This document shows positions 43,250 to 52,168 of a stretch of DNA of 64,000 bases, one piece after another. The notes below the pieces were generated by a model. The model searched no databases. It worked only from the letters and a program-made list of their open reading frames with translations, and was not told the DNA's origin. Position 1 is the first letter of the stretch, and the number at the start of each line of letters is the position of its first letter. The position numbers and the translations under genes are program-made. This DNA comes from CAJBVG01 sp943371425 (GTDB taxonomy: Bacteria; Bacteroidota; Bacteroidia; Sphingobacteriales; Sphingobacteriaceae), in NCBI GenBank assembly GCA_943371425.1, contig CALRUR010000012.1, forward strand, positions 25,171-89,170, read 5' to 3'.

Positions 43250-44224
43250 ATGGCTAAAAAGATAAAATACTTCTATAATACCCATACATTAAAGTATGAA
43301 AAGGTAGAAATAAGCTTAGCTCGTAAGCTTCTAAGAATCGTGGGATATTTAGCTTCGGTTGCAGTTTTTGCAAGCATCGTAATGATATTGGCCTATACCT
43401 ATATTGATTCGCCAAAAGAGAAAAGATTAAAACGTGAAATTGAAAACCTAAGTTTACAATACGATTTATTGGAAGATCGATTGAAAATTATGGAAGTGGT
43501 GATGAATGATTTAGAGGATCGCGACGATAATATTTATAGAGTAATATTTGAAGCAGAGCCAATATCGGATGATGTGAGGAAGGCAGGATACGGAGGCATC
43601 AATAAATACAAGGCATTAGAAGGATATGATTATTCTGAAATAATGATAGAAACCACCAAAAAATTAGATAAGGTGGCTAAACAAATGTATGTTCAATCGA
43701 AATCTTATGATGAATTACTGAAAGAAGTAAAAAATAAAAACAAGCTATTGGCATCTATTCCTGCTATACAACCCATTTCAAACAGAACGCTAAAAGCATT
43801 TGCTTCTGGTTTTGGTTATAGAATACATCCTGTTTATAAAACCTCTAAAATGCATACAGGTATGGACTTTACAGCAAGTATAGGCACGCCAATTTACGCA
43901 ACAGGTGATGGGTATGTAAGTGTTGCAGACGGTAGTGGCCGAGGTTATGGAAACCACGTGGTAATTAATCACGGTTATGGTTACCAAACTTTGTACGGGC
44001 ACATGAGTAGAATTAAAGCCAGACGAGGACAATCTGTAAAACGAGGTGAAATTATTGGATACGTAGGAAATACGGGCACTTCTACTGCCCCACACTTACA
44101 TTATGAGGTAAGAAAAGGCGGCAGACCTATAAATCCTATTAATTTTTACTACAACGATTTAACCCCTGTAGAATATGAGAAAATGTTGAAAATATCTGCA
44201 ACCGCAAATCAATCATTTGATTAA
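43250..44224 (+). CDS. M23-family peptidoglycan endopeptidase, membrane-anchored
   Basis: A 324-residue protein from ATG 43250; the five codons upstream of it lie in the promoter. A basic N-terminus is followed by one membrane segment (about 29-50, RIVGYLASVAVFASIVMILA), then a coiled-coil region (about 60-170). The M23 domain (about 185-300) has the zinc ligands in KMHTGMDF and HLHYEV. It probably cuts peptide cross-links during cell-wall growth or division, or regulates amidases if catalytically poor; all visible ligands are present. The MerR-like gene follows 24 bp later. Confidence 0.93.
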   Translation: MAKKIKYFYNTHTLKYEKVEISLARKLLRIVGYLASVAVFASIVMILAYTYIDSPKEKRLKREIENLSLQYDLLEDRLKIMEVVMNDLEDRDDNIYRVIFEAEPISDDVRKAGYGGINKYKALEGYDYSEIMIETTKKLDKVAKQMYVQSKSYDELLKEVKNKNKLLASIPAIQPISNRTLKAFASGFGYRIHPVYKTSKMHTGMDFTASIGTPIYATGDGYVSVADGSGRGYGNHVVINHGYGYQTLYGHMSRIKARRGQSVKRGEIIGYVGNTGTSTAPHLHYEVRKGGRPINPINFYYNDLTPVEYEKMLKISATANQSFD

Positions 44225-44248
44225 TTTTAGGAAATCTATTTATATAAA

Positions 44249-44584
44249 ATGCCCTACAGAGAACAAGAAACTCAAAAAAGATACTACAGCATTGGCGAAG
44301 TAGCCAAGTTGTTTGAGGTAAACCCATCACTCATTAGGTTTTGGGAAAATGAGTTCGATGTATTGCAGCCTAAAAAAAACAGAAAAGGAAATCGCTTATT
44401 TACAAATGAAGATATTGAAAACATCAAAATCATTTATCATTTAGTAAAAGAGAAAGGATTTACCCTAAGTGGAGCGAAAGAAGAGATGAAAAAGAACCCA
44501 AATGATCTCAAAGAAAACCAAAAAGTAATTCAGTCGCTCGAAAAATTAAAATCATTTTTATTGGATATTAAAGAGCATTTGTAG
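44249..44584 (+). CDS. MerR-family transcriptional regulator
   Basis: A 111-residue protein. The MerR winged helix is YYSIGEVAKLFEVNPSLIRF then WENEFDVLQPKKNRKGNRLF, and the rest is a helical segment (KEKGFTLSGAKEEMKKN) that would dimerise. No effector-binding domain or Cys pair for metal is present, so its signal is unknown. It lies between the M23 peptidase and the competence-like cluster; which one it controls is not clear. Confidence 0.9.
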   Translation: MPYREQETQKRYYSIGEVAKLFEVNPSLIRFWENEFDVLQPKKNRKGNRLFTNEDIENIKIIYHLVKEKGFTLSGAKEEMKKNPNDLKENQKVIQSLEKLKSFLLDIKEHL

Positions 44585-44596
44585 AAAACCTGCATT

Positions 44597-44645
44597 TATC
44601 ATCCTGCATATATAATGGATGATAAAAGAACCTGCATATATGCAG
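44597..44645. repeat. Paired palindromes between merR-like gene and the ComEC cluster
   Basis: TATCATCC (44597-44604) pairs with GGATGATA (44617-44624) over a 12-nt loop. Immediately after comes the perfect 14-bp palindrome CTGCATATATGCAG (44632-44645). The heptamer CCTGCAT occurs three times (44589, 44603, 44631). No T-run follows, so a DNA-binding site is as likely as a terminator. Confidence 0.6.
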
Positions 44646-44695
44646 TTGAGTTTTCTATTTATCATACCGACATTTACATCTGAGCAAAAAATAAG

Positions 44696-45481
44696 ATGAA
44701 GTGCTGGTGGATATGTTTGTTAGTTGTAACGAGTGCGAAGGCGCAAGTGATGTATGATTCGTATACAATGTCTATAGCATCTGCAGATGTGTGTAGTAGC
44801 AGAGGTACTTATTTAGGAAGAAATCCTGCAAGTATTGCGGAGCAAAAAAATGGGTTGATTGGAGTATCTCAATTAATGCCTTTTGGAATTAGTGGATTAA
44901 GTACTAATACTTTTTATCTATCAGGGAAGTATAAGAACCAAGGATATTCATTTGACTATTCACAACAAGGTATTGAGGGATATAAAGAGCATCTGGCTTC
45001 GATTACTGCAGGTATGCAACTGAATCAGAATTTATCCTTAGGAGTTAAAATGGTTTCGGCAGCTTTATTTATACGCGAAGAAACAGTTCAATTAAAGTAT
45101 CGAGTGGAGCTGGGAATGGTAGAACGATTAGGCAATAAACTCTCTGCTGGCATTCATCTAAAATTGCGAACAAGTAAATCGATAGAGGTATTTCAAAATA
45201 CCGCTCTGAGTATGGGTTTGTGTTATTTGTTAGATTCCAAACTACCCTTTTATGTATCTATAGAAATGAGCGAATTAGGTCCAACTAGGGTTCGTGCAGG
45301 TATGGAATATTTAATTGGGAAAGCGTTGGCAGTTCGCTTAGGCTGGAACAACAAAGACGCAGCCCTCTCTAGCGGATTAAATTATAGATATAAGAAATAC
45401 AACATAGAAATGTGTACTAATTACCACAATAGGTTAGGATTGAGTTATGGAGTGGGCATGGGAATACAGTTATTTAATTAA
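44696..45481 (+). CDS. Outer membrane beta-barrel protein (PorV-like fold)
   Basis: A 261-residue exported protein; signal peptide about 1-16 (ending SAKAQ). The mature part begins with a GTYLGRNPASIAEQKNG segment like that of FadL/PorV-type barrels and continues as alternating strands to the final aromatic (GIQLFN). No function is assigned. It overlaps the start of the helix-hairpin-helix protein gene by 35 bp and is followed by comEC, so all three are probably one operon. Confidence 0.7.
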   Translation: MKCWWICLLVVTSAKAQVMYDSYTMSIASADVCSSRGTYLGRNPASIAEQKNGLIGVSQLMPFGISGLSTNTFYLSGKYKNQGYSFDYSQQGIEGYKEHLASITAGMQLNQNLSLGVKMVSAALFIREETVQLKYRVELGMVERLGNKLSAGIHLKLRTSKSIEVFQNTALSMGLCYLLDSKLPFYVSIEMSELGPTRVRAGMEYLIGKALAVRLGWNNKDAALSSGLNYRYKKYNIEMCTNYHNRLGLSYGVGMGIQLFN

Positions 45482-47267
45482 GCTGTTAAGTGTTATAGGA
45501 TTTATAACAATAACTAATTGTTGCATTGCGCAAATAGAAAGCACTGCCGATCCTATTTTAGAAAATGAGGAAATTATAAATGAAAATTCAGAAAACAATG
45601 AAGAAATAACCATAAAATATAAAAATAGAGTTTACCTAACCGAATTGTTAAACGATGTAGAACTGAGCGCTCTTTATTTAACAAAACGGCAAATAGAAAC
45701 TATCAAAAATCACATACAACAAACTGGCAAAGTATTGGATTTACTGGAGCTTCAAACAATTGCAAACATAAACTACAACACCTACACTCAATTGAGTAAA
45801 CTCATAAAATTTGAAGATGAATATTACCAGATATCAAAGGACAAAATAAAATTTTATAGCCGATACACATATCAATCTAAAGAAATTGAAAATGCGGTAG
45901 GATCTAATTGGGGCAATTATCAACAATTAAAATTAAACCTTGGATATAGATTTACGATAACAATGGCAAGAGAATATGATGTGGGTGAGAATAGTAGCAA
46001 AAATATAGTAAACAAATACGATCATTATACTTATAACATACATTATAAAAGCAGTAGGTTCGATTTAGGAATAGGTAATTTCCAAGTATTCCAAGGATTC
46101 GGATTGTTACTGGGGCAAGGCTTTTCGGGAGGTTTTGGATCGGGTGGCATTAATAATATTATTCAACATAGATGGGTAGGTGTTGCAAACCAAAGCGAAT
46201 ACAATACCTCAAAAGGAATTTACTATTTACAACAGCTAAAAAACCTCCATATAAACATAGGTGTAAATGCACAAAAAGTAGATGAAGGTAACACATTTGG
46301 ATCGCACAGAACACCCTCAGAACTTGCCAAAAAGGATAAATTAAATGAACGCTCGGTAATAATAGGGATAGAAAAAAATGCACGAACAAACCATCATTCA
46401 TTATTACTAATTCAGGATGTTATTGATAAAAAAACTTCGTTCTCCTACTCTACTCAATTTTATTATAGAAACCTAACTGCTTTTTCTGAAATTGCACTCA
46501 ACCAAACCGGTAATGCATACACTTTAGGCTTAGCCTTAATGTTAAGCAAGGATGTGCAAATTAGTTTATCCAATACTAATTACCTAAATAGTTATACAAG
46601 CAAATGGGCAGCATCAACCGTACAAGGTTTTAATGTAAATAATGGGAATGGATATGTCATAAATGTTAGCTTCCCTTATAAAAGAAGATGGAATATAAAC
46701 ATTACACATCGCATAAATTTTAAAACAGAGAACAATACAGATAACATCGGTAAAAGCATTGAAAACACTGACCTTTTAAGGGTAGATCGAATATTTTCAA
46801 AGCAATTAAAACTCACAGGAATTTATTTATACAAAAATGAAAATACCGACGGTGCAAACACCGAAAAAGTATTTACCGATACCGAAGAACAAAGAGTAAG
46901 AATTGGGGTAAAACAAAGCTTTAATGAATACCTAAATCAAGAACTATATTTTTATAGAAATTCAATAAACAAAATTAACTCCTTAGCCATACTTTACCAA
47001 TTAGAGTACAAGCAAAAAAAATGGAAACTCCTTTACTCCATTGGGGTGTTCGACGTAAATAATGGCCCTCCAATTTATGCAAGTACAAATAACGTAATAC
47101 TTTCCAGGAGTACCGTTGCGGTATATGATAACGGTGTGGTACAAAACATTGGCTGGCAATGGCGATACCAAAAAAAGTTTCATTTTGCTATTCAATATAC
47201 TAATGCTTACAACAGCATAAGGAGAGAAAATAATTACAAAGTGTTAAGTAGTATAAAATACCCTTAA
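45447..47267 (+). CDS. Helix-hairpin-helix (ComEA-like) domain fused to an outer membrane barrel
   Basis: A 606-residue exported protein. The hydrophobic signal is about 12-28 (ending NCCIAQ). An acidic stretch (30-55) follows, then two helix-hairpin-helix units (about 66-121, with YLTKRQIETIKNHIQQTGKV and LDLLELQTIANINYNTYTQL). These resemble the DNA-binding motif of ComEA. From about 130 to the end, repeated amphipathic strands suggest a barrel of some 20 strands. The natural reading is a DNA-binding periplasmic segment on an outer membrane protein. comEC begins 2 bp after the stop. The role in DNA uptake is inference. Confidence 0.8.
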   Translation: MEWAWEYSYLIKLLSVIGFITITNCCIAQIESTADPILENEEIINENSENNEEITIKYKNRVYLTELLNDVELSALYLTKRQIETIKNHIQQTGKVLDLLELQTIANINYNTYTQLSKLIKFEDEYYQISKDKIKFYSRYTYQSKEIENAVGSNWGNYQQLKLNLGYRFTITMAREYDVGENSSKNIVNKYDHYTYNIHYKSSRFDLGIGNFQVFQGFGLLLGQGFSGGFGSGGINNIIQHRWVGVANQSEYNTSKGIYYLQQLKNLHINIGVNAQKVDEGNTFGSHRTPSELAKKDKLNERSVIIGIEKNARTNHHSLLLIQDVIDKKTSFSYSTQFYYRNLTAFSEIALNQTGNAYTLGLALMLSKDVQISLSNTNYLNSYTSKWAASTVQGFNVNNGNGYVINVSFPYKRRWNINITHRINFKTENNTDNIGKSIENTDLLRVDRIFSKQLKLTGIYLYKNENTDGANTEKVFTDTEEQRVRIGVKQSFNEYLNQELYFYRNSINKINSLAILYQLEYKQKKWKLLYSIGVFDVNNGPPIYASTNNVILSRSTVAVYDNGVVQNIGWQWRYQKKFHFAIQYTNAYNSIRRENNYKVLSSIKYP

Positions 47268-47269
47268 AA

Positions 47270-49123
47270 ATGTTGCGAAATTTATTGCGAGAAACTATTT
47301 TCATGCGCTTAGTTATTGTATTCTGCTTGGGTATTATAACTTATGAGTACAGCTATACTTACCTTCCTTTATATATATTGTTAAGTATTATAATTGGATT
47401 ATTTGTAATACTTGGCATTTACAGATTTTACATAAATGCTTATAATTTCACCTTCCATAAATTAAATGGAAGTATAGTATTTACATGCATCTTTACATTC
47501 GCCTACCTATTTAGTTATTTCCAAGATGCAAGAAATAATAGCAATTATTTGAACATCCAAAACAATACACATTTTATAGTAGAGATTAACAATGCAGGTA
47601 AAAAAAAGAAGAATAAATATATATATGAAGCATTAATTCTAAATCAATCACGAACTGTAGGCAAGGTACAACTTACCATAAAATCAAAAGATTTACCCTA
47701 TGCAGTACACGATAAATTAAGTATTACTGGGAAACTATTAGCCATAGAGTCTATTAAACACCCAGGAGAATTCAACTATAAAAATTACTTAATAAATAAA
47801 AGAATACACCATCAACTAATAGTAGACTCTGTAGATGTTAAACTGATAGAACAAACACAGAAATTAAGTATTTTAAAGATAAGCTATGCCATTCGGAACA
47901 GATTGTTAGAAATATTAAGAGGTAATATAAAAGACGATGATAGTTACGAAATGGCTGCAGCATTGTTGCTTGGTGAGCGTGCAGACATCGACCAAGAAAT
48001 TATGAAAAGCTATACCGATACCGGAACCATTCATATAATTTCTGTATCCGGATTGCATGTTGGCATTATATTCCTAGTACTTCAATACCTTTTCAAAATT
48101 ATTCCATTTGTAAAAAATGAAATGATAAAGACCATTTCTATCATCTTATTAATATGGTTGTATGCTTGTTTAACAGGCTTGCCTGCATCTGTTATTAGGT
48201 CGGCATTAATGATTAGTTTTTTAAGCATCGGCAAAGCCATCAATATTAAATCGAACCCTATAAACCACATAGCAGCATCGGCATTATTAATTTTGTGTAT
48301 TGATACCTATTATTTATTCGACATTGGGTTCCAACTCTCCTATTTAGCTGTAATTGGGATTGTTTACTTACAAAAGCCCTTATCAAATTTATATGTACCT
48401 AAATATAAAATCGACAAATACATTTGGCTTACCTTTTCTGTATCCATCGCAGCACAATTATTTACGCTTCCTTTTTGTATGTACTACTTTCATCAATTCC
48501 CTAACTATTTTTTACTAGCTAATTTATTGGCCATTCCGCTATCGAGCATTGCTTTATATGCTTCAATTGCCAACTTAGTTTTTGCCTCTGTACCTTATTT
48601 AAATACCCTGTGCGAGTGGGTAGTAACGTATAGCATACAATACCTCAATATGTATTTAGGAAGCATTGCTAGTTTACCTGGGGCGGTGCTTAAATTCTCT
48701 GTATGGTCGTTTATAGATTGTTTAATGCTAAGCCAGTTGTTGTTTTTTATGGTGCTGTTATTACGCGAAAAAATTAAACAAAGCTTGAAATATGTATTCA
48801 TTACCTTAATATGTTACACCATACAAGAAATTTATTCATTCAATACACATAACCATGTACATATATGGAAATTCAACAGTAATTATAATTTCAATTATGC
48901 GATAGAAACAAATGATAGTATCTTGATTTTCTTGCCCGAATCTAAAAATGAGTATTTGAAAATTAGGACCGTACAGAATTGGAACTCCATCAGCCTAAAA
49001 AAACAAGAAGTTCTTACTATTAAGAATAAATTATATTTTATCGATATTAATACACAAAAATTGAGCAACAACAAAGAACCTGATAGCTATGAGCCAGTGG
49101 CTTACGAACGAATATGTTTGTAA
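47270..49123 (+). CDS. comEC: ComEC/Rec2-family DNA uptake channel
   Basis: A 617-residue inner-membrane protein. The N-terminal DUF4131-like part (about 1-200) has membrane segments and an OB-like domain with HPGEFNYKNYLINKRIHHQL. The competence domain (about 210-500) has LLLGERADIDQEIMKSYTDT, then GTIHIISVSGLHVGIIFLVL, the ComEC signature, and about ten membrane segments. The C-terminal beta-lactamase-like domain of many ComEC proteins is absent; only about 70 residues follow the last segment. It would pass single-stranded DNA into the cytoplasm. Confidence 0.93.
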   Translation: MLRNLLRETIFMRLVIVFCLGIITYEYSYTYLPLYILLSIIIGLFVILGIYRFYINAYNFTFHKLNGSIVFTCIFTFAYLFSYFQDARNNSNYLNIQNNTHFIVEINNAGKKKKNKYIYEALILNQSRTVGKVQLTIKSKDLPYAVHDKLSITGKLLAIESIKHPGEFNYKNYLINKRIHHQLIVDSVDVKLIEQTQKLSILKISYAIRNRLLEILRGNIKDDDSYEMAAALLLGERADIDQEIMKSYTDTGTIHIISVSGLHVGIIFLVLQYLFKIIPFVKNEMIKTISIILLIWLYACLTGLPASVIRSALMISFLSIGKAINIKSNPINHIAASALLILCIDTYYLFDIGFQLSYLAVIGIVYLQKPLSNLYVPKYKIDKYIWLTFSVSIAAQLFTLPFCMYYFHQFPNYFLLANLLAIPLSSIALYASIANLVFASVPYLNTLCEWVVTYSIQYLNMYLGSIASLPGAVLKFSVWSFIDCLMLSQLLFFMVLLLREKIKQSLKYVFITLICYTIQEIYSFNTHNHVHIWKFNSNYNFNYAIETNDSILIFLPESKNEYLKIRTVQNWNSISLKKQEVLTIKNKLYFIDINTQKLSNNKEPDSYEPVAYERICL

Positions 49124-49186
49124 AATTCATGTTTCCTAATTGTTTTGCTTTAATTATTATTAAATTCGTACATCAATAACATGGAT

Positions 49187-49864
49187 ATGAAAAAAATATT
49201 AGTATACCTAGGAATAACACTATTCTTAAGCACACAACAAAATGTAATTGCACAAAAAGTAATGACAGAAGGCGTAATTTTGTACGACTTAAAAATTGAA
49301 GGTGCAGAAGAAATGGGAATGATGGCAGCAATGATGCCAACCGAAATGACCGTTAAATTTAAAGGAACAAAATCTAGAGCAGAATTTGCTACAGGAATGT
49401 CTGAAACCATTGCCATTAACGATTCTAAAGATAATAAAAGTGGAGTTGTATTACTCGATTTAATGGGCAATAAATACGCAATGAAAATTGATGAAGAAAA
49501 AATAGCTCAACAAAAAGCAAACATGCCCGAATATGAGCCTGTAGAAGGCAAAGAAACCAAGGTAATTGCAGGTTATACTTGCAAAAAAGTTATTCTCATT
49601 AATAAAAAAACAAAAGAAGAAGTAAGTGTTTATTACACTACAGAAATACCTTATTTCGAAAACTCATTTAATGCAGAATTCAAAATGGTTAAGGGCATGC
49701 CGATGGAATATGCTTCTTCATTAAACAACATTAAAATGACGGTGACCGTTAAAGAAGTTAAAAAAATTAAGGTTTTAGATACAGAATTTGCGATTCCAGC
49801 AGAATATAAACAAACTACGCAAGAGGAGTTAATGAAAGAGCTGAGCGGTAGTATGGGAGAATAA
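49187..49864 (+). CDS. Hypothetical exported protein (DUF4412/GLPGLI-like)
   Basis: A 225-residue protein from ATG 49187 (MKKILVYLG), preferred over the ATG two codons earlier for its signal peptide (about 1-22, ending NVIAQ). The mature part has the strand pattern and the KVIAGYTCKKVILINKKTKE segment found in small Bacteroidota envelope proteins that bind a ligand in a beta fold. Function unknown. It is 1 bp upstream of the sulfatase-like gene and may be co-transcribed. Confidence 0.7.
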   Translation: MKKILVYLGITLFLSTQQNVIAQKVMTEGVILYDLKIEGAEEMGMMAAMMPTEMTVKFKGTKSRAEFATGMSETIAINDSKDNKSGVVLLDLMGNKYAMKIDEEKIAQQKANMPEYEPVEGKETKVIAGYTCKKVILINKKTKEEVSVYYTTEIPYFENSFNAEFKMVKGMPMEYASSLNNIKMTVTVKEVKKIKVLDTEFAIPAEYKQTTQEELMKELSGSMGE

Positions 49865-49865
49865 A

Positions 49866-51725
49866 ATGTATAAACTGTTTATATCTGCATTTAAATACGT
49901 CCTGTTTTGGATGATCCTATTTACCGTTCAAAGAGCTTTGTTCTTTGTAAGCTATTATGATAGGTTAATTAAATTTTCATTCGAAGAAAAATCCCTGATA
50001 TTTATAAAAGGATTACGCCTAGACTTATCTATGTCGGGGTATTTTCTTTTAGTAACTATATTATTGCTTATTGTTCAACTTGTGTTTACCCATAAAACAA
50101 GGTTGTTTGATAAAATAAACAATAGCATTACAACTACCTTAATCGTTATTGTATTACTATTCGGACTAATAGACATTGGTATATATAATGAATGGGGTAC
50201 TAAATTAAATAGTAGAGCAATAGAGTTTTTAATACTTTCCCCCGGTGAAGCCATTGCCTCTAGCAGTTCCAGCCCCATTGGACTTACAAGCTTATTGTTA
50301 ATTATACAACTTCTAGTTTTTATTCCAATTTATTATAAATTTTTCAAATTTAGTTTTCAAAAAAACTTTAATTACATTCCTCAAATTTTTAGCATTTTAA
50401 TACTTGCAAGTATTGGGGTATTAATGATGAGGGGCGGAACGCAACTTGCGCCCATTAACCAAAGTGCAGCTTACTTCTCCAAAAATACCATTGTAAACCA
50501 CGCTAGTTTAAACACCGAATGGAATTTAATGCACTCGGTTATAGAAAACCATTTTAGTAATGAAAATCCGTATGTGTTTTTGAAAAAAGAAAAAGCACAA
50601 AGAATTATAGACTCCTTGTATACCTACCATTCTGATAGTAGTAATGCTATATTAAAAACAGAACGACCGAATATAGTTTTCATCATTTTAGAAAGTTTTA
50701 CTTCTGATGTAGTAGAACATTTTGGAGGCGACAAAGGTGTATCTCCAAATATCAGCAGGTTAGCTAAAGAAGGCATTAGTTTTACAAATATGTACGCTTC
50801 GGGTGATAGAACAGATAAAGGAATGATTGCTATTTTAAGTGCATTTCCTAGTCAGGCAGTAAGAACCATTATACAACAACCCGACAAATTTGAGAAACTC
50901 ACTTCCCTCCCTAAAACACTTGAAAAATATGGCTATTCGAGCTCCTTTTTTTATGGCGGCGAGTCAGAATTCTCAAATTTTAAATCGTATTTAGTATCGG
51001 CTGGGATAGATGATTTAGTTGATAAAAATAATTTCTCTAAAGCACAAATGAACTCTAAATGGGGTGCTCATGATGGTTACTTGTTCGATAGAGTATTAAC
51101 TGATATTGGAACAAAAAAAGAACCTTTTTTCTCGGTGGTACTAACCTTAAGCTCGCACGAACCCTTTGAAATTCCTGTGCCTAGCACCTACAATAAAAAA
51201 GATTTACCTAGTAAATTTAGAAAAGCTGCACATTATACCGATCAATGTTTGAATGATTTTTTAATAAAAGCAAAAAAAGAATCGTGGTATAAAAATACAT
51301 TGTTTGTAATTGTAGCAGACCACGGTCATCGTTTACCCCGAGAATATAAAACTGCTTATGATGTACTTAAGTTCAGAATCCCATTAGTATTGTATGGAGA
51401 CGTTATTAAAGATGAATACAAACGTACACAAATTACGAAGGTAGGATCGCAAACAGATATTGCAAAAACCTTGCTAAACCAACTAAACATTAGCGATAGC
51501 AGCTATAAATGGTCTAAAGACATGTTCAACTCAGATGCTAAAAGTTTTGCCTTTTATACTTATGATAATGGCTTGGGTTGGGTAGATGATGATAACAGAT
51601 ATACCATGGATAACATTACCAAAGAGCTCACTTCTAGAAGAAATTACTCGAAAAAAACCGACGAGAAAATGATAAATGGAAAGGCTTATATGCAAATGGT
51701 ATTTACAGAGTATTTAGCTTATTGA
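49866..51725 (+). CDS. LTA synthase-like membrane sulfatase/phosphotransferase
   Basis: A 619-residue inner-membrane protein. Five N-terminal membrane segments (about 9-195) are followed by an extracytoplasmic alkaline-phosphatase-superfamily domain. NIVFIILESFTSDVVEHF gives the first metal ligand, SGDRTDKGM the nucleophile Thr, and SSHEPFEIP and VIVADHGHR the remaining ligands. In Gram-negative bacteria such proteins transfer phosphoglycerol or phosphoethanolamine to envelope glycans or lipids; the acceptor here is unknown. The stop overlaps that of the convergent NUDIX gene by 7 bp. Confidence 0.9.
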   Translation: MYKLFISAFKYVLFWMILFTVQRALFFVSYYDRLIKFSFEEKSLIFIKGLRLDLSMSGYFLLVTILLLIVQLVFTHKTRLFDKINNSITTTLIVIVLLFGLIDIGIYNEWGTKLNSRAIEFLILSPGEAIASSSSSPIGLTSLLLIIQLLVFIPIYYKFFKFSFQKNFNYIPQIFSILILASIGVLMMRGGTQLAPINQSAAYFSKNTIVNHASLNTEWNLMHSVIENHFSNENPYVFLKKEKAQRIIDSLYTYHSDSSNAILKTERPNIVFIILESFTSDVVEHFGGDKGVSPNISRLAKEGISFTNMYASGDRTDKGMIAILSAFPSQAVRTIIQQPDKFEKLTSLPKTLEKYGYSSSFFYGGESEFSNFKSYLVSAGIDDLVDKNNFSKAQMNSKWGAHDGYLFDRVLTDIGTKKEPFFSVVLTLSSHEPFEIPVPSTYNKKDLPSKFRKAAHYTDQCLNDFLIKAKKESWYKNTLFVIVADHGHRLPREYKTAYDVLKFRIPLVLYGDVIKDEYKRTQITKVGSQTDIAKTLLNQLNISDSSYKWSKDMFNSDAKSFAFYTYDNGLGWVDDDNRYTMDNITKELTSRRNYSKKTDEKMINGKAYMQMVFTEYLAY

Positions 51726-52168
51726 TACCAATATTTTTGAATAATGATATCGGCTACCACTTTATCAATAGGTAGGGTCATACAATCAGCATTAAAATCT
51801 TTTAAAGCAATCCATCTAAAACTTTGCTGACCATTAGAGTCATCATTAAAATCAAACACCTTGTTTGAAATAGAAAATTTAAACTCTTCTAAACTGTTTA
51901 CTTTATAGTATATACTGATAATTTGGGAATCGTTAAAGGCTGATTTTTGATAGAAATCTGTAGTGTAAATATGTTCTAATACCTCTATTTTTAAATTACA
52001 CTCTTCCATAAACTCACGCGCTAAACATTCGCGAGTGCCCTCTCCTAGTTCTAAACCGCCACCTGGAAATTTGGTGTGTGGGAAATTGAAATCATACTCA
52101 TCTGAAACCAAAAGTTCACCGTTCTCATTAATTAAAACCCCGTATACTCTTACATTAAATTTATACAT
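51719..52168 (-). CDS. NUDIX hydrolase
   Basis: A 149-residue protein with a near-canonical Nudix box: GGGLELGEGTRECLAREF then MEECNLKI (about residues 36-62). The Gly after REFMEE-C is Asn. The substrate is not predictable. The gene overlaps the 3' end of the cation transporter gene by 8 bp, so translation is coupled. Confidence 0.9.
   Translation of the reverse strand: MYKFNVRVYGVLINENGELLVSDEYDFNFPHTKFPGGGLELGEGTRECLAREFMEECNLKIEVLEHIYTTDFYQKSAFNDSQIISIYYKVNSLEEFKFSISNKVFDFNDDSNGQQSFRWIALKDFNADCMTLPIDKVVADIIIQKYWYQ

Noticed and set aside
49866..51725. A true lipoteichoic acid synthase
   Set aside because: The fold matches, but a Gram-negative Bacteroidota cell has no lipoteichoic acid; the acceptor must be something else.
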